64,000 nucleotides of DNA from Vicinamibacterales bacterium (GTDB lineage: Bacteria > Acidobacteriota > Vicinamibacteria > Vicinamibacterales > UBA2999). Below are positions 25,958-34,825 of the stretch, in pieces; the stretch's first letter is position 1, and each line of letters opens with the position of its first letter. The notes below the pieces were generated by a model. The model was not told the origin of the DNA. It saw nothing but the letters and a program-made list of their open reading frames with translations, and made no database searches. Location: the NCBI GenBank assembly GCA_041394705.1, contig JAWKHS010000027.1, positions 1 to 64,000 on the forward strand. Direction: 5' to 3'. A program made the translations under genes and the position numbers.

Positions 25958-27223
25958 TCAGGCGCGCCCGGCGTCGATCGACGAGGCGCGCATGGCGCGC
26001 CAGGCCAGCCCCCACACCCACGCGGCGGCGTAGAGCCGCGGATACGCGAGCGGCGCGCTCCATCCCGCCGCCTCCGGGCCGACCGCGACGGGCAGCGGCA
26101 CGACCAGGAGCGCGGCCGGCACGAGGAACCACCACCGCGCGGCGCGGCCGCGATGCGCGCCCGTCGCCTCCCGTGACTGGTGCAGGAGGATCAGGGCCGG
26201 CCCCAGGAGCGCGAACTGGTGGTCCTCGGCCACCGGCAGCGCGAGCACCGACAGGCTGAGCCCGGCGGCCGTCCAGGCATCCGGCCGGGCGGTCCGCGCG
26301 GCCCACGCCGTGGCGGCCAGGGCGGCGGCGACGGCCAGCGGCGGCAGGCCCCAGGCCAGGGCCGCACAGTCGGCCGCGGGAGCCGGGTTCCATCGCGGGT
26401 CCGCCACGCACAGCCGCCGCGCCAGGCCGAAGACCGTCTGGTAGGCGGGCACCGCGATCCGGCCATCGCCGACGAAGGCGCCGACCGCGGCGGGGTACCG
26501 CGCCCACAGGTCCGGGCCGGCGGCCACCGCGACGGCCAGCACGCCGACGGCGCCGACGGCCGCGGCCGCGAGTGCCGTGACGCGCCGACCCGCGGCGATC
26601 GCCGCCACGAGCAGGGGCAGCCCGGCCGTCTTCGTCAGGAGCGCCAGGCCCAGACCCGCCCCCGCACGCGCGTCGCGACGGTCGACGAGGGCCAGCGCGG
26701 ACAGCGTCAGCATCGCGCCGACGACCAGGTACGCCTGCGCGGTCCGGAGGTTCGCCCACACCGGGGGGCCGAGCATCGCCACCGCAACCAGCACGGACGG
26801 CGGCAGGCCGTCCGACGCCCGGCCGCGCGCGATCAGGGCGGCCACGGCCCAGGCCCACAGCGCCACCGAGACGGCGAGCCAGATCGCGCGGGCCACGCCG
26901 GGCGCCGGCATCCCGAGCGGCCCGAGGAGCAGCGCCATCGAGGGCGGGTTGGGCCCGAAGACGTCGAGCACGCGGCTGCCGGTCGTCTCGCGCACCGCAT
27001 ACGCGAAGCGCGCCTCGTCGTACACCCACGGCGCGAGCCGTCCGTCGGCGAGCAGCCGCGCGGCCGTGTAATAGGCGGCGAAGCCGTGGGTCATGCGATC
27101 GCGCGCGACCCCCACGGCGCCCACGCCCAGCACGACGACGGCGGCCATCCAGACGAGCCACGCCGGCGTGGCGAGGACGGTGCGCGTCCCACGCGGTACC
27201 GGCCGGCGCTCGCTCAGTGCCAT
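25958..27223 (-). CDS. Multi-spanning mannosyltransferase-like protein (GT87/DUF2029)
   Basis: 421 aa, about ten hydrophobic spans. The DUF2029/GT87 pattern is visible: a first periplasmic loop with HGFAAYYTAARLLADGRLAPWVYDE, then VFGPNPPSMALLLGPLG, and ALLTKTAGLPLLVAA. Such enzymes use polyprenyl-phosphate sugars on the outer face of the membrane. The start overlaps the preceding nucleotidyltransferase-like gene by 10 bp, placing it in the minus-strand glycan block with the flippase. Confidence 0.75.
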   Translation of the reverse strand: MALSERRPVPRGTRTVLATPAWLVWMAAVVVLGVGAVGVARDRMTHGFAAYYTAARLLADGRLAPWVYDEARFAYAVRETTGSRVLDVFGPNPPSMALLLGPLGMPAPGVARAIWLAVSVALWAWAVAALIARGRASDGLPPSVLVAVAMLGPPVWANLRTAQAYLVVGAMLTLSALALVDRRDARAGAGLGLALLTKTAGLPLLVAAIAAGRRVTALAAAAVGAVGVLAVAVAAGPDLWARYPAAVGAFVGDGRIAVPAYQTVFGLARRLCVADPRWNPAPAADCAALAWGLPPLAVAAALAATAWAARTARPDAWTAAGLSLSVLALPVAEDHQFALLGPALILLHQSREATGAHRGRAARWWFLVPAALLVVPLPVAVGPEAAGWSAPLAYPRLYAAAWVWGLAWRAMRASSIDAGRA

Positions 27224-28182
27224 GCGCCGGGCGTGTTCGCCGGAGGCCGCGCGGGCTCGCCCGCCTGGTCCGCGACCGCGTCGCGCGCCTGCCGGACGGC
27301 GTCGCCCACGGCCGCGTCGAAGCGCGCGAGCACCCGCGCGCGGTGGCTGCTCGTGTGGAGCTTGAGGCACTCGGCCTCCAGGCGCACGCCGTCACGCGAG
27401 GTCCAGCCCGCGGCGCGCCGCAGCAGGTGCCAGCGGTAGGCGACGCGGGCCGCGCGCTCGACCACCGGCGCCACGGGCGCGAGCACGACCTCCGCCACCC
27501 GCGTCCACGCCGGCCGGACCACGGCGCCGTCGGCGGCCGGTGTCCGGGGCTGGAAGTTCGGGTAGTGCGCCAGCACGAACGCGTTGGCGGCGAGGAACCG
27601 CCGGTACGTGGCGGGGCCCGCGATCGGCTGCAGGTGCAGGATCTGGTTCGCGGTGAAGAGATCGTGCGGCGTCACCGCCAGCGCCGCCTCCGAGACGACG
27701 TAGTTCAGACACAGGCGCCGCCGCCAGCCCGCCAGCTTCGCCACGACCAGGGCGACGAGCGTCACCAGCCACACCCGGCCTGGCGCCGTGACCACGAACA
27801 GATCGAGATCCGCCGCCTCGTCGCCGTCCTCGGCGTTGAGGTGCGCGAGGCTCCCCGAGATCGCGACCATGCGGACGTACGGCAGGCCTGACACGAACCG
27901 CAGCACCTGTCGGTCCCGCCGGAGGCGCGTGAGGCTCGCGGCCTCGCGCCGGCGCCGCGTTCCCGCCAGGTCGTGCCGTCCCGCCGGGTAGACGAACCCC
28001 GCGCGGCATGTCAGCGCCGCGCCCAGGAACGGGCTGTCCGCCAGCCAGGCGCGCAGCGTGGCTTCGTCGGCCGCGACCCCGAGGCTCTCGCGCAGTTGCG
28101 GCACGGTGAGCGGATAGTCGAAGAGCGCGGCGTAGCTCACGGCCGCCACGACGGCCGCCTCCTCGGCGGCCGTCGGCATCAT
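27214..28182 (-). CDS. Nucleotidyltransferase-fold protein of the glycan locus
   Basis: 322 aa. An N-terminal winged-helix-like part (YAALFDYPLTVPQLRESLG) is followed by a polymerase-beta-type motif: ISGSLAHLNAEDGDEAADLDLFVVT, where GS and the D-x-D are the nucleotide/metal residues. The remainder is helical with LCLNYVVSEAALAVTPHDLFTANQI. Proteins of this type sit in bacterial polysaccharide clusters, often as unnamed hypotheticals. Start and stop overlap both neighbours (ATGA with the flippase), so the three are translated together. Substrate unknown. Confidence 0.65.
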   Translation of the reverse strand: MMPTAAEEAAVVAAVSYAALFDYPLTVPQLRESLGVAADEATLRAWLADSPFLGAALTCRAGFVYPAGRHDLAGTRRRREAASLTRLRRDRQVLRFVSGLPYVRMVAISGSLAHLNAEDGDEAADLDLFVVTAPGRVWLVTLVALVVAKLAGWRRRLCLNYVVSEAALAVTPHDLFTANQILHLQPIAGPATYRRFLAANAFVLAHYPNFQPRTPAADGAVVRPAWTRVAEVVLAPVAPVVERAARVAYRWHLLRRAAGWTSRDGVRLEAECLKLHTSSHRARVLARFDAAVGDAVRQARDAVADQAGEPARPPANTPGAWH

Positions 28183-29459
28183 GCGTCCCCCCCGGCCGCG
28201 ACCGGCACGGCCCGCGCCGCGCGCCGTCCCCGCAGGGCCGCGAGGCAGCCGGCGGTGACGGCGAGCTCGGTGAGTCCCGTCGCCACGGCGGCTCCCCGCG
28301 CGCCGTAGGCGGGCACGAGCGCGACGTTGGCGGCGAGGTTCGCCGCGAGCGCCAGCGCCGCCACCCGCGCGTAGGCCGTGTCGCCATCCCACGCGATCAC
28401 TTGATGCGTGAGGACGTAGTTCAGATAGAAGAGGGGCACCGACGCCGACAGCACCACCAGCGTCCCGCCCGCGGCGGCGTAGCGCGCGCCGTAGGCCGTG
28501 GTCACGATCCACGTCGCCGGGAACGCGACGAGCGCGGCCACGGCCAGGCCCGCGCCGGCCAGGGCCGCGCCGAGCTTCGACGCCGCGGCCGGTTCCACCG
28601 CGCGCACCAGGCGCGGGAAGGCGACGGCGAGCACGGCACCGGGAAGGAGGCGCAGCGCGTCCACGAGCCGGAAGACGGCGTTGTAGGCGCCGGCCGCGTC
28701 GAGTCCGTGCCACGATTCCACGAAGAACACGTCGATCCGGAAGTACAGCGCCGAGATGAGGGCGCCGGCGCCGAGCGGCAGCACGCGCCGCCGGACGTCG
28801 GCCCACGTCGTCGGCGCGGCCGCGACACGTCCGCCACCGGCCGTGGGCAGCCGGCGCGCCACCGCGGCCGCTGCGCCGAGCGCCGCGAGCGGCGGAAGCA
28901 GCATCGCCAGACCGAGCGGGACGAGCCCCGGCCGCCACCAGAGCACGGCCAGGCCCGCGAGGCCCGTCGCGCCGCGCTGCGCCGCATGGAGGCCCGCCTC
29001 CACCTCGGCCCGCTCGAGCCCCCGGAAGACGTGCATCGCGGTCTCGAGCACGGCGCCCGCGAGCGCGGCCGACACGAGCAGCACGAAGGCGGGGCGATCG
29101 GCCGCCGGCACCAGCCACCGGGCCGCGAGGGCCGATACCGCGAGGCCGAGCCCGGCCGATCCCGCCCGCCACGCCAGCACCCGGCGCGCGATGCCGCGCC
29201 ACGCGGACGGCTGCCTGGCGATTTCACGCGCGAGGAACATCGACCATCCGGCGTCGGTCGCGACGCCGAGCAGCCAGCCCGACGTGGTGGCCACGGCCAG
29301 GACGCCGAACGCCTCGGGCGACAGCCGCCGCGCGGCAAGCACGACGACGGCGAGGGCGACGAGCTTGCCGAGGACGTCGGCCGCCGTCTTGGCGATGACG
29401 CGTCCCGCGGGGACGGCGTGCGGGGCGGCGAGAGTTACGAATCCCGAAGGTAGTTTCAC
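28179..29459 (-). CDS. Wzx-type polysaccharide/lipid-linked oligosaccharide flippase
   Basis: 426 aa, Ala/Leu/Val-rich with about 12 spans. RLSPEAFGVLAVATTSGWLLG and GALISALYFRIDVFFVE are typical of the MATE/Wzx polysaccharide exporter family. It should flip an undecaprenol-linked glycan across the inner membrane, in keeping with the ligase/polymerase transcribed divergently 98 bp away. GTG start with no clear ribosome site; a start a few codons downstream is possible. Confidence 0.85.
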   Translation of the reverse strand: MKLPSGFVTLAAPHAVPAGRVIAKTAADVLGKLVALAVVVLAARRLSPEAFGVLAVATTSGWLLGVATDAGWSMFLAREIARQPSAWRGIARRVLAWRAGSAGLGLAVSALAARWLVPAADRPAFVLLVSAALAGAVLETAMHVFRGLERAEVEAGLHAAQRGATGLAGLAVLWWRPGLVPLGLAMLLPPLAALGAAAAVARRLPTAGGGRVAAAPTTWADVRRRVLPLGAGALISALYFRIDVFFVESWHGLDAAGAYNAVFRLVDALRLLPGAVLAVAFPRLVRAVEPAAASKLGAALAGAGLAVAALVAFPATWIVTTAYGARYAAAGGTLVVLSASVPLFYLNYVLTHQVIAWDGDTAYARVAALALAANLAANVALVPAYGARGAAVATGLTELAVTAGCLAALRGRRAARAVPVAAGGDA

Positions 29460-29557
29460 GTTCCGAAACCGGCACCCCGCGCGCTCACGCGGCGAGCGCG
29501 CGTACCCTGGCCACGTCGCGATCGCGATGCACCTTCCGTGCCGCGCGTTCCACCGGA

Positions 29558-31312
29558 ATGGGTCTTGCAGTCCGCGCGCCCGTCGTGTCAGCGCTGCCGC
29601 TCACTCGGGCGCGGACGTTCGGGCACATCGCGCCAGCAGGCGTGCTGTTGCTCGCGTCGGCCTCGGCCGTCGAAGTGGCGCTGCCGCGCGTCGGTGCCGC
29701 GGGTCTGCAGCTCTCGTCGCTCGAGCTCGTCGCGGCGGCCACCCTGGCCTCGGGACTCGGCGCGCTGGCGGTACGCGACGGCGTGGACGTCGCGCCCGGG
29801 CCGCTGGCCGCGCCCATGCTCGCGGGGCTCGCGGTCGCGGTGGCCGCGGCCCTCCTGGCGCCCGCCGACATCGGCAACGCCCTGCGCTACTGCGGGCGGC
29901 TCGCCGCCGCCGCGCTGATTTCGTGGCTCACCATGCGGAGCATCACGACGCGGCGCCTGGCGCGCGCGCTGGTGGCGGTGCTCGTGGCCACGGGCGCGGC
30001 GGCCGGGGCCGTCGCGGTGGCGGAGCTCGTCGAGGTGCCGGCCGTGATGCGCGCGCTCACGCTCGTGCGGCCCGGCTTCCATGTCGTCGGCGGCCAGGTG
30101 CGGGCCACCTCGACGTTCCTCTATCCGACGGTCGCGTCGATGTACCTCGAGGTCGTCTTCGCGCTGGGGCTGTGGTGGATCGTCGATCCACCCGCCGCGT
30201 CGCGGCCGCGCGTCGTCCGTTCCGCGCCGATGCTCGCGCTGGGCCTCGTCGCCGCGGGCATCGTCGCCACCTTCACGCGGGCGGGGCTCATCGCGATGGG
30301 CGTGAGCCTGGCGCTCGTGGCCGCGCTCGCGCACCACCGGCGGCTGGGCGCGCCGGTCCTCGGACGGCTCGCCACGCTGGCACTCGTGGTCGTCGCGCTC
30401 ATGGCCGGATCGCGATCGCCCGGCGTGTGGCTCAGCCGGGTCAGCACCGACACCGCGCAGGACTGGTACGGCGCCCGCTACGACGTCCCCACGCGGCTGA
30501 CCCTCGAGGCGGGTCGGCTGGGTCACGTACCCATCACCGTGACCAACACGGGCCGGCTCGAATGGCAGTCCGCGCGCGATCCCGTCTTCGCGATGTCGTA
30601 CCACTGGCTGGACGCCGGCACGGACCTGGTCGTGGAGTTCGAGGGCGCCCGGACGCCGTTCCCGGCGCCCGTGGCGCCGGGCCGCCAGACGACGCTGCCC
30701 GTCGCCGTCCTTGCCCCGGACCGCCCCGGCCGGTACGTGCTCGCGTGGGACGTCGTGCACGAGGGCCGCGCGTGGCTCAGCACCGAAGGCGTGCCCTCGC
30801 CGCGCACGTCGGTCGAGATCGCGGGCGAGGCGGCGGCGACGGCGCCCGTGGCCACGCACGGCCGGCTGCCGGGCGCGGCGCACCGGCTGCCGCGGCTCAC
30901 GCTGTGGGAAGTGGCGCTGCGCATCGCGCGCGACCATCCGCTGGCCGGCATCGGTCCCGACAACTTCCGCCAGACCTACGGCACGTACCTCGGCCTGGCG
31001 GCCTGGGACCGCCGTGTCCACGCCAACAACATGTACCTGGAGGCGCTGACCGGCGCCGGCGTGTTCGGCCTGGCCGCCGTCGTCTGGCTCGTGAGGGCGG
31101 GACTCGTTCACGTCTGGCGCGCGTGGCGGCGCGCACCGGCCGAGGCGCTGGCCGGGCCGGTCCTGGCGGCCGGCGTCGTCATCGCCGGCCACGGCCTCGT
31201 GGACTCGTTCCTCGGCTTCACCCCCACCTACGTCGTCTTCGCGATCACCGCGGGGCTGGCGTGCTCCCCCGCGCTCGACGCCCCCCGGCTCCCCCATGCG
31301 CATCGCGTTTGA
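29558..31312 (+). CDS. O-antigen ligase/polymerase with an inserted beta-sandwich domain
   Basis: 584 aa. Membrane spans fill residues 25-290 with the TRAGLIAMGVSLALVAAL motif. The Wzy_C signature follows late: LWEVALRIARDHPLAGIGPDNFR and RRVHANNMYLE, then more spans. Between them, about residues 300-430, lies a soluble non-membrane block: VPITVTNTGRLEWQS, FPAPVAPGRQTTLPVAV and GRYVLAWDVVHEGRAWLS. It reads as an Ig-like/beta-sandwich carbohydrate-binding domain, not part of normal WaaL/Wzy enzymes. First gene of the ten-gene operon and likely polymerises or ligates its product. Confidence 0.85.
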   Translation: MGLAVRAPVVSALPLTRARTFGHIAPAGVLLLASASAVEVALPRVGAAGLQLSSLELVAAATLASGLGALAVRDGVDVAPGPLAAPMLAGLAVAVAAALLAPADIGNALRYCGRLAAAALISWLTMRSITTRRLARALVAVLVATGAAAGAVAVAELVEVPAVMRALTLVRPGFHVVGGQVRATSTFLYPTVASMYLEVVFALGLWWIVDPPAASRPRVVRSAPMLALGLVAAGIVATFTRAGLIAMGVSLALVAALAHHRRLGAPVLGRLATLALVVVALMAGSRSPGVWLSRVSTDTAQDWYGARYDVPTRLTLEAGRLGHVPITVTNTGRLEWQSARDPVFAMSYHWLDAGTDLVVEFEGARTPFPAPVAPGRQTTLPVAVLAPDRPGRYVLAWDVVHEGRAWLSTEGVPSPRTSVEIAGEAAATAPVATHGRLPGAAHRLPRLTLWEVALRIARDHPLAGIGPDNFRQTYGTYLGLAAWDRRVHANNMYLEALTGAGVFGLAAVVWLVRAGLVHVWRAWRRAPAEALAGPVLAAGVVIAGHGLVDSFLGFTPTYVVFAITAGLACSPALDAPRLPHAHRV

Positions 31313-32501
31313 CGGCACCACGCTCACGCCCGGCCGGACCGGCGTCGGGTACTACACGGAGCACCTGCTCCAGCACCTCGCGCGCGAGGTGGCCGCGACG
31401 GGCGACGAGCTGGTGGTCATCTCGAACCGGCCCATCGAGACCGAGGCGCCGCTGCCGCCGCACGTCCGCGTGTACGACCGGCACCGCTTCCCGACGCGCG
31501 CCGTCTGGCTGCAGGGCCTGGCGCCCCGCGTCCTGGCCGACATCGCGCCCGACGTCGCGCACTTCACCAACGGGATGATGCCGGTGGCCGCGCGCGTGGC
31601 CACGGTCGTGACCGTGCACGACATGAGCCTGCGGCTGTACCCGCGGTACCACCCGGTCCGCCGGCTGGTCGTGAACCGTCCGCTGCAGCACCTCGCCATC
31701 GCGCGAGCGGACGCGATCGTCGCCGTGTCGCACAGCACGCGCCGCGACCTGCTCCGGCTGCACGGCGTGGCGCCCGAGCGCGTGAGCGTCGTCCACGAGG
31801 CGGCCAGCGGAGCGTTCCGGCCGGAGCGCGATCCCGCCGTGCTGGAACGCGCGCGGCGAGACCTGGGCCTCCCGGAGTGCTTCGTCCTCTACGTGGGCAC
31901 GGTGGAGCCGCGCAAGAACCTGCTGCGGCTCGTGGCGGCCTTCGCGCGCGCCCGGGCTGCGGGAATGCCGCAGCACCTGGTGTGCGCGGGCCCCTACGGC
32001 TGGCTGTCGCGCGACCTGGCCGGCGCGATCGATCGCGCGGGCGTCGGCGCGGTGGTCCACTTCACCGGCTACGTGCCGTTCTCGCAGCTCCCGGCGCTCT
32101 ACAGCCTCTGCGACGTCTTCGCCTTCCCGTCGATCTACGAAGGCTTCGGGCTGCCCGTGGTCGAGGCGCTGGCGTGCGGCGCGCCGGTGCTCACGTCGAA
32201 CACTTCGTCGCTCGCCGAGATCGCGGCCGATGCCGCGGTGACGGTCGATCCCCTGGACGTCGACGCGCTGGCCGGCGCGCTGTGCCGCCTCGCGGGCGAC
32301 GCGGCGCTGCGGCAGCGGCTGTCCGAGGCCGGACCGGCGCGCGCCACCGCGTTTTCGTGGACACAGGCGGCGCGGCAGGTCCTGGCGGTGTACCAGCGGG
32401 CCGCCGCGCGCGCCTGGGCCCGCCCGGCCGTGTCCGCGGCCGACGCCGCCGAGGCGGCGGTGGTGGGCGGCTCCGCGGCGGAGGGCACCGATGGCCGCTG
32501 A
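31296..32501 (+). CDS. GT4-family glycosyltransferase
   Basis: 401 aa. N-domain MRIAFDGTTLTPGRTGVGYYTE (donor-side Gly loop) and C-domain VLYVGTVEPRKNLLRLVAAFA, FTGYVPFSQLPALYSLCDVF, PSIYEGFGLPVVEALACG (E-x7-E motif). Retaining GT-B enzyme using a nucleotide sugar. The C-terminal about 40 residues are Ala-rich and low-complexity. Overlaps the ligase gene by 17 bp and the methyltransferase gene by 11 bp. Confidence 0.92.
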   Translation: MRIAFDGTTLTPGRTGVGYYTEHLLQHLAREVAATGDELVVISNRPIETEAPLPPHVRVYDRHRFPTRAVWLQGLAPRVLADIAPDVAHFTNGMMPVAARVATVVTVHDMSLRLYPRYHPVRRLVVNRPLQHLAIARADAIVAVSHSTRRDLLRLHGVAPERVSVVHEAASGAFRPERDPAVLERARRDLGLPECFVLYVGTVEPRKNLLRLVAAFARARAAGMPQHLVCAGPYGWLSRDLAGAIDRAGVGAVVHFTGYVPFSQLPALYSLCDVFAFPSIYEGFGLPVVEALACGAPVLTSNTSSLAEIAADAAVTVDPLDVDALAGALCRLAGDAALRQRLSEAGPARATAFSWTQAARQVLAVYQRAAARAWARPAVSAADAAEAAVVGGSAAEGTDGR

Positions 32502-33318
32502 CGCTCGCGGCGCGGCCGTGCGCGCGTTCGACCTGGTGGCCGACGACTACGACCGCCTCGCCGACGGCGCGCTGTTCCTGGCCCAGCGGGCGCGCGCGCG
32601 GGCGGCGCTCGTCGAATGGCTGCCGGCCCGAAGCCGCGTGCTCGAGATCGGCTGCGGCACCGGACTCGATGCCGTGTTCCTGGCCGAGGCCGGAATGGAC
32701 GTCGTGGCCTGCGACCCGTCGTCGGAGATGCAGCGGCTCACGGCCGGCCGCGCGCTGCGCGCGGGCGTCGTCGACCGCGTGCGGGTGCTCGACTGCGGAC
32801 TCGAGGGCCTGCCGGCCTTCCTCGACGCGCTCGGCGCCGAGTTCGACGCGATCGTCTCGAACTTCGGCGCCCTCAACTGCGTGGCGTCGCTCGACGCGCT
32901 CGGCGTCGTGGCGGCGGGCCACCTCCGGCCGGGCGGCGCCGCCCTCCTCACGGTGATGGGACGCGCGTGCCTCCTGGAGATGGCGTACTTCGCGCTGACC
33001 CGGCGTCCGGCGCAGGCCCTCCGCCGCCGCCAGGACCACGTGATGGTGCCGGTCGGCGGCATCGACGTGCCCACGTATTACCACTCGCTGGAGGCGCTGG
33101 GACGGGCGCTGGGCCCGGACCTCATGCGGGCGCAGGTACGCGGGCTCGGCGTGCTCCTGCCGCCGCCGTACCTCGAACCCCGGTGGCGCGCGCTCCCGCC
33201 GGCCGTGCGCGCGGCGGCGAGGGCGGCGGACCGCGTGGTGGCGTCATGGCCGGGCCTGAACCGCTGCGGCGACCATGTGCTGGCGCGGTGGGTGAAGCGG
33301 AGGTACGGCCGTGGCTGA
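32491..33318 (+). CDS. SAM-dependent class I methyltransferase
   Basis: 275 aa. Motif I VLEIGCGTGLDAVFLAEAG (about 51-69), acidic ribose-binding CDPSSEM, and FDAIVSNFGALNCV as motif II. Fits small-molecule or sugar methyltransferases in glycan and natural-product clusters. Overlaps both flanking genes, so it is co-translated with the glycosyltransferase and the first radical SAM gene. Confidence 0.85.
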   Translation: MAADARGAAVRAFDLVADDYDRLADGALFLAQRARARAALVEWLPARSRVLEIGCGTGLDAVFLAEAGMDVVACDPSSEMQRLTAGRALRAGVVDRVRVLDCGLEGLPAFLDALGAEFDAIVSNFGALNCVASLDALGVVAAGHLRPGGAALLTVMGRACLLEMAYFALTRRPAQALRRRQDHVMVPVGGIDVPTYYHSLEALGRALGPDLMRAQVRGLGVLLPPPYLEPRWRALPPAVRAAARAADRVVASWPGLNRCGDHVLARWVKRRYGRG

Positions 33319-34825
33319 GGTGCTGCTCGGCCAGTCCTACTACCTGCGCTTCGACGCCAAGACCTGGGAGGCGCAGCAGCCGTACCCGCCGCTCGGCACG
33401 CTGTACGCGGCCTCGGCCCTGCGATCGCGCGGCCGGGACGTGGCGCTCTTCGACGCCATGATCGCCGCCTCGGTCGACGACTGGCGCGCGCGCCTCGCGG
33501 CCGAGGCCCCGCGCGTGGCCGTCATCTGCGAGGACAGCTTCAACTACCTGAGCAAGATGTGCCTCTCGCGCATGCGCGAGGCGGCGCTGGAGATGATCGA
33601 CCACGCCCGCCGCGCCGGCTGTCCCGTGATCGTCTCCGGCTCGGACGCCACCGATCATCCCGAGGTCTACCTGGCTCGCGGCGCCGCCGCCGTGGCGCTC
33701 GGGGAAGCCGAGCACACCGTGGCCGACCTCGTGGACGCGATCCTGGAGGAACGGCCGCTGGCGGGCATTCCCGGCGCGGCCACGCCCGGTCCCGACGGCG
33801 GCGTGGTCCGCGGCCCCGGGCGTCCGTTCCTCACGGCGCTGGACGCGCTGCCCTTCCCCGCATGGGACCTCGTGGACGTGGCCCGCTACCGCGCGATCTG
33901 GGCGCGTCACGGCTACTACTCGATGAACCTGGCCACCACGCGCGGCTGCCCGTTCCACTGCAACTGGTGCGCGAAGCCCATCTACGGCCAGCGCTACGCG
34001 GTCCGCGACGCGGCCGCCGTCGCCGCCGAGGTCGCGTGGCTGAAGCGCGTCTACGCGCCCGATCACCTGTGGATCGTGGACGACGTCTTCGGCCTGCGCC
34101 CGGGCTGGGTGGCCGACTTCGCGCGGGCCCTGACGGAGGCGGACGCGGTGACGCCCTTCCGCTGCCTGATGCGCGCCGACCAGGTGACGCCCGACATGGC
34201 CGCCCTGCTCGCGAGCGCCGGGTGCGCCATGGTGTGGATGGGGGCCGAGTCGGGATCGCAGCGCGTGCTGGACGCCATGGAGAAGGGCCAGACGGTCGCC
34301 GAGATCCGCCAGGCGACCGAGGCCCTGAAGGGCGCGGGGATTCGCGTCGGCTACTTCCTGCAGTTCGGCTATCCGGGCGAGGCCTGGGCGGACATCGAGG
34401 CGACGCTGGCGCTGGTCCGCGAGGGCGCGCCCGACGACATCGGCATCTCGGTGTCCTACCCGCTGCCGGGCACGCGGTTCCACGACCGCGTCCGCGCCGA
34501 GCTCGGCGCGAAGCGCCACTGGGTCGACTCCGCCGACCTCTCGCTGATGTACCGCGGCACCTACACCCCCGAGTTCTACCGCGTGCTCCACCGGGTAGCG
34601 CACGACGAGTTCCGGGCCCGCACGCTGGGCCGGCAGGTGGCGGCGGCGGCGCGCCGTCCGTGGCGCGCCGGTCCGGCCACGCTCCGGCAGGCGGCCCGCG
34701 CCGCTTACCATGCGCTCTCGCTCGTGGCCTCGCGCGCCCGACTCCGCCATCTGGCCACGCCGGCCGCGGCGGCGCCGCCGCCCCCGGTCGTGCCCGCCGC
34801 CTCGCAGCCCGGAGGCGCCACGTGA
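33311..34825 (+). CDS. B12-binding-type radical SAM enzyme 1
   Basis: 504 aa. An N-terminal Rossmann-like cobalamin-binding domain (about 1-175; YPPLGTLYAASALRSRGRDVALFDA, PVIVSGSDATDHPEVYL, ALGEAEHT) precedes a radical SAM core with C213-x3-C217-x2-C220 (TTRGCPFHCNWC). The core continues with WIVDDVFGLRPGW and GAESGSQRVLDAMEKGQ. Members methylate unreactive carbons or do other radical chemistry on lipids and natural products. GTG start has GGAGG upstream and overlaps the previous gene by 8 bp. The C-terminus is a Pro/Ala tail. Confidence 0.92.
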   Translation: MAEVLLGQSYYLRFDAKTWEAQQPYPPLGTLYAASALRSRGRDVALFDAMIAASVDDWRARLAAEAPRVAVICEDSFNYLSKMCLSRMREAALEMIDHARRAGCPVIVSGSDATDHPEVYLARGAAAVALGEAEHTVADLVDAILEERPLAGIPGAATPGPDGGVVRGPGRPFLTALDALPFPAWDLVDVARYRAIWARHGYYSMNLATTRGCPFHCNWCAKPIYGQRYAVRDAAAVAAEVAWLKRVYAPDHLWIVDDVFGLRPGWVADFARALTEADAVTPFRCLMRADQVTPDMAALLASAGCAMVWMGAESGSQRVLDAMEKGQTVAEIRQATEALKGAGIRVGYFLQFGYPGEAWADIEATLALVREGAPDDIGISVSYPLPGTRFHDRVRAELGAKRHWVDSADLSLMYRGTYTPEFYRVLHRVAHDEFRARTLGRQVAAAARRPWRAGPATLRQAARAAYHALSLVASRARLRHLATPAAAAPPPPVVPAASQPGGAT

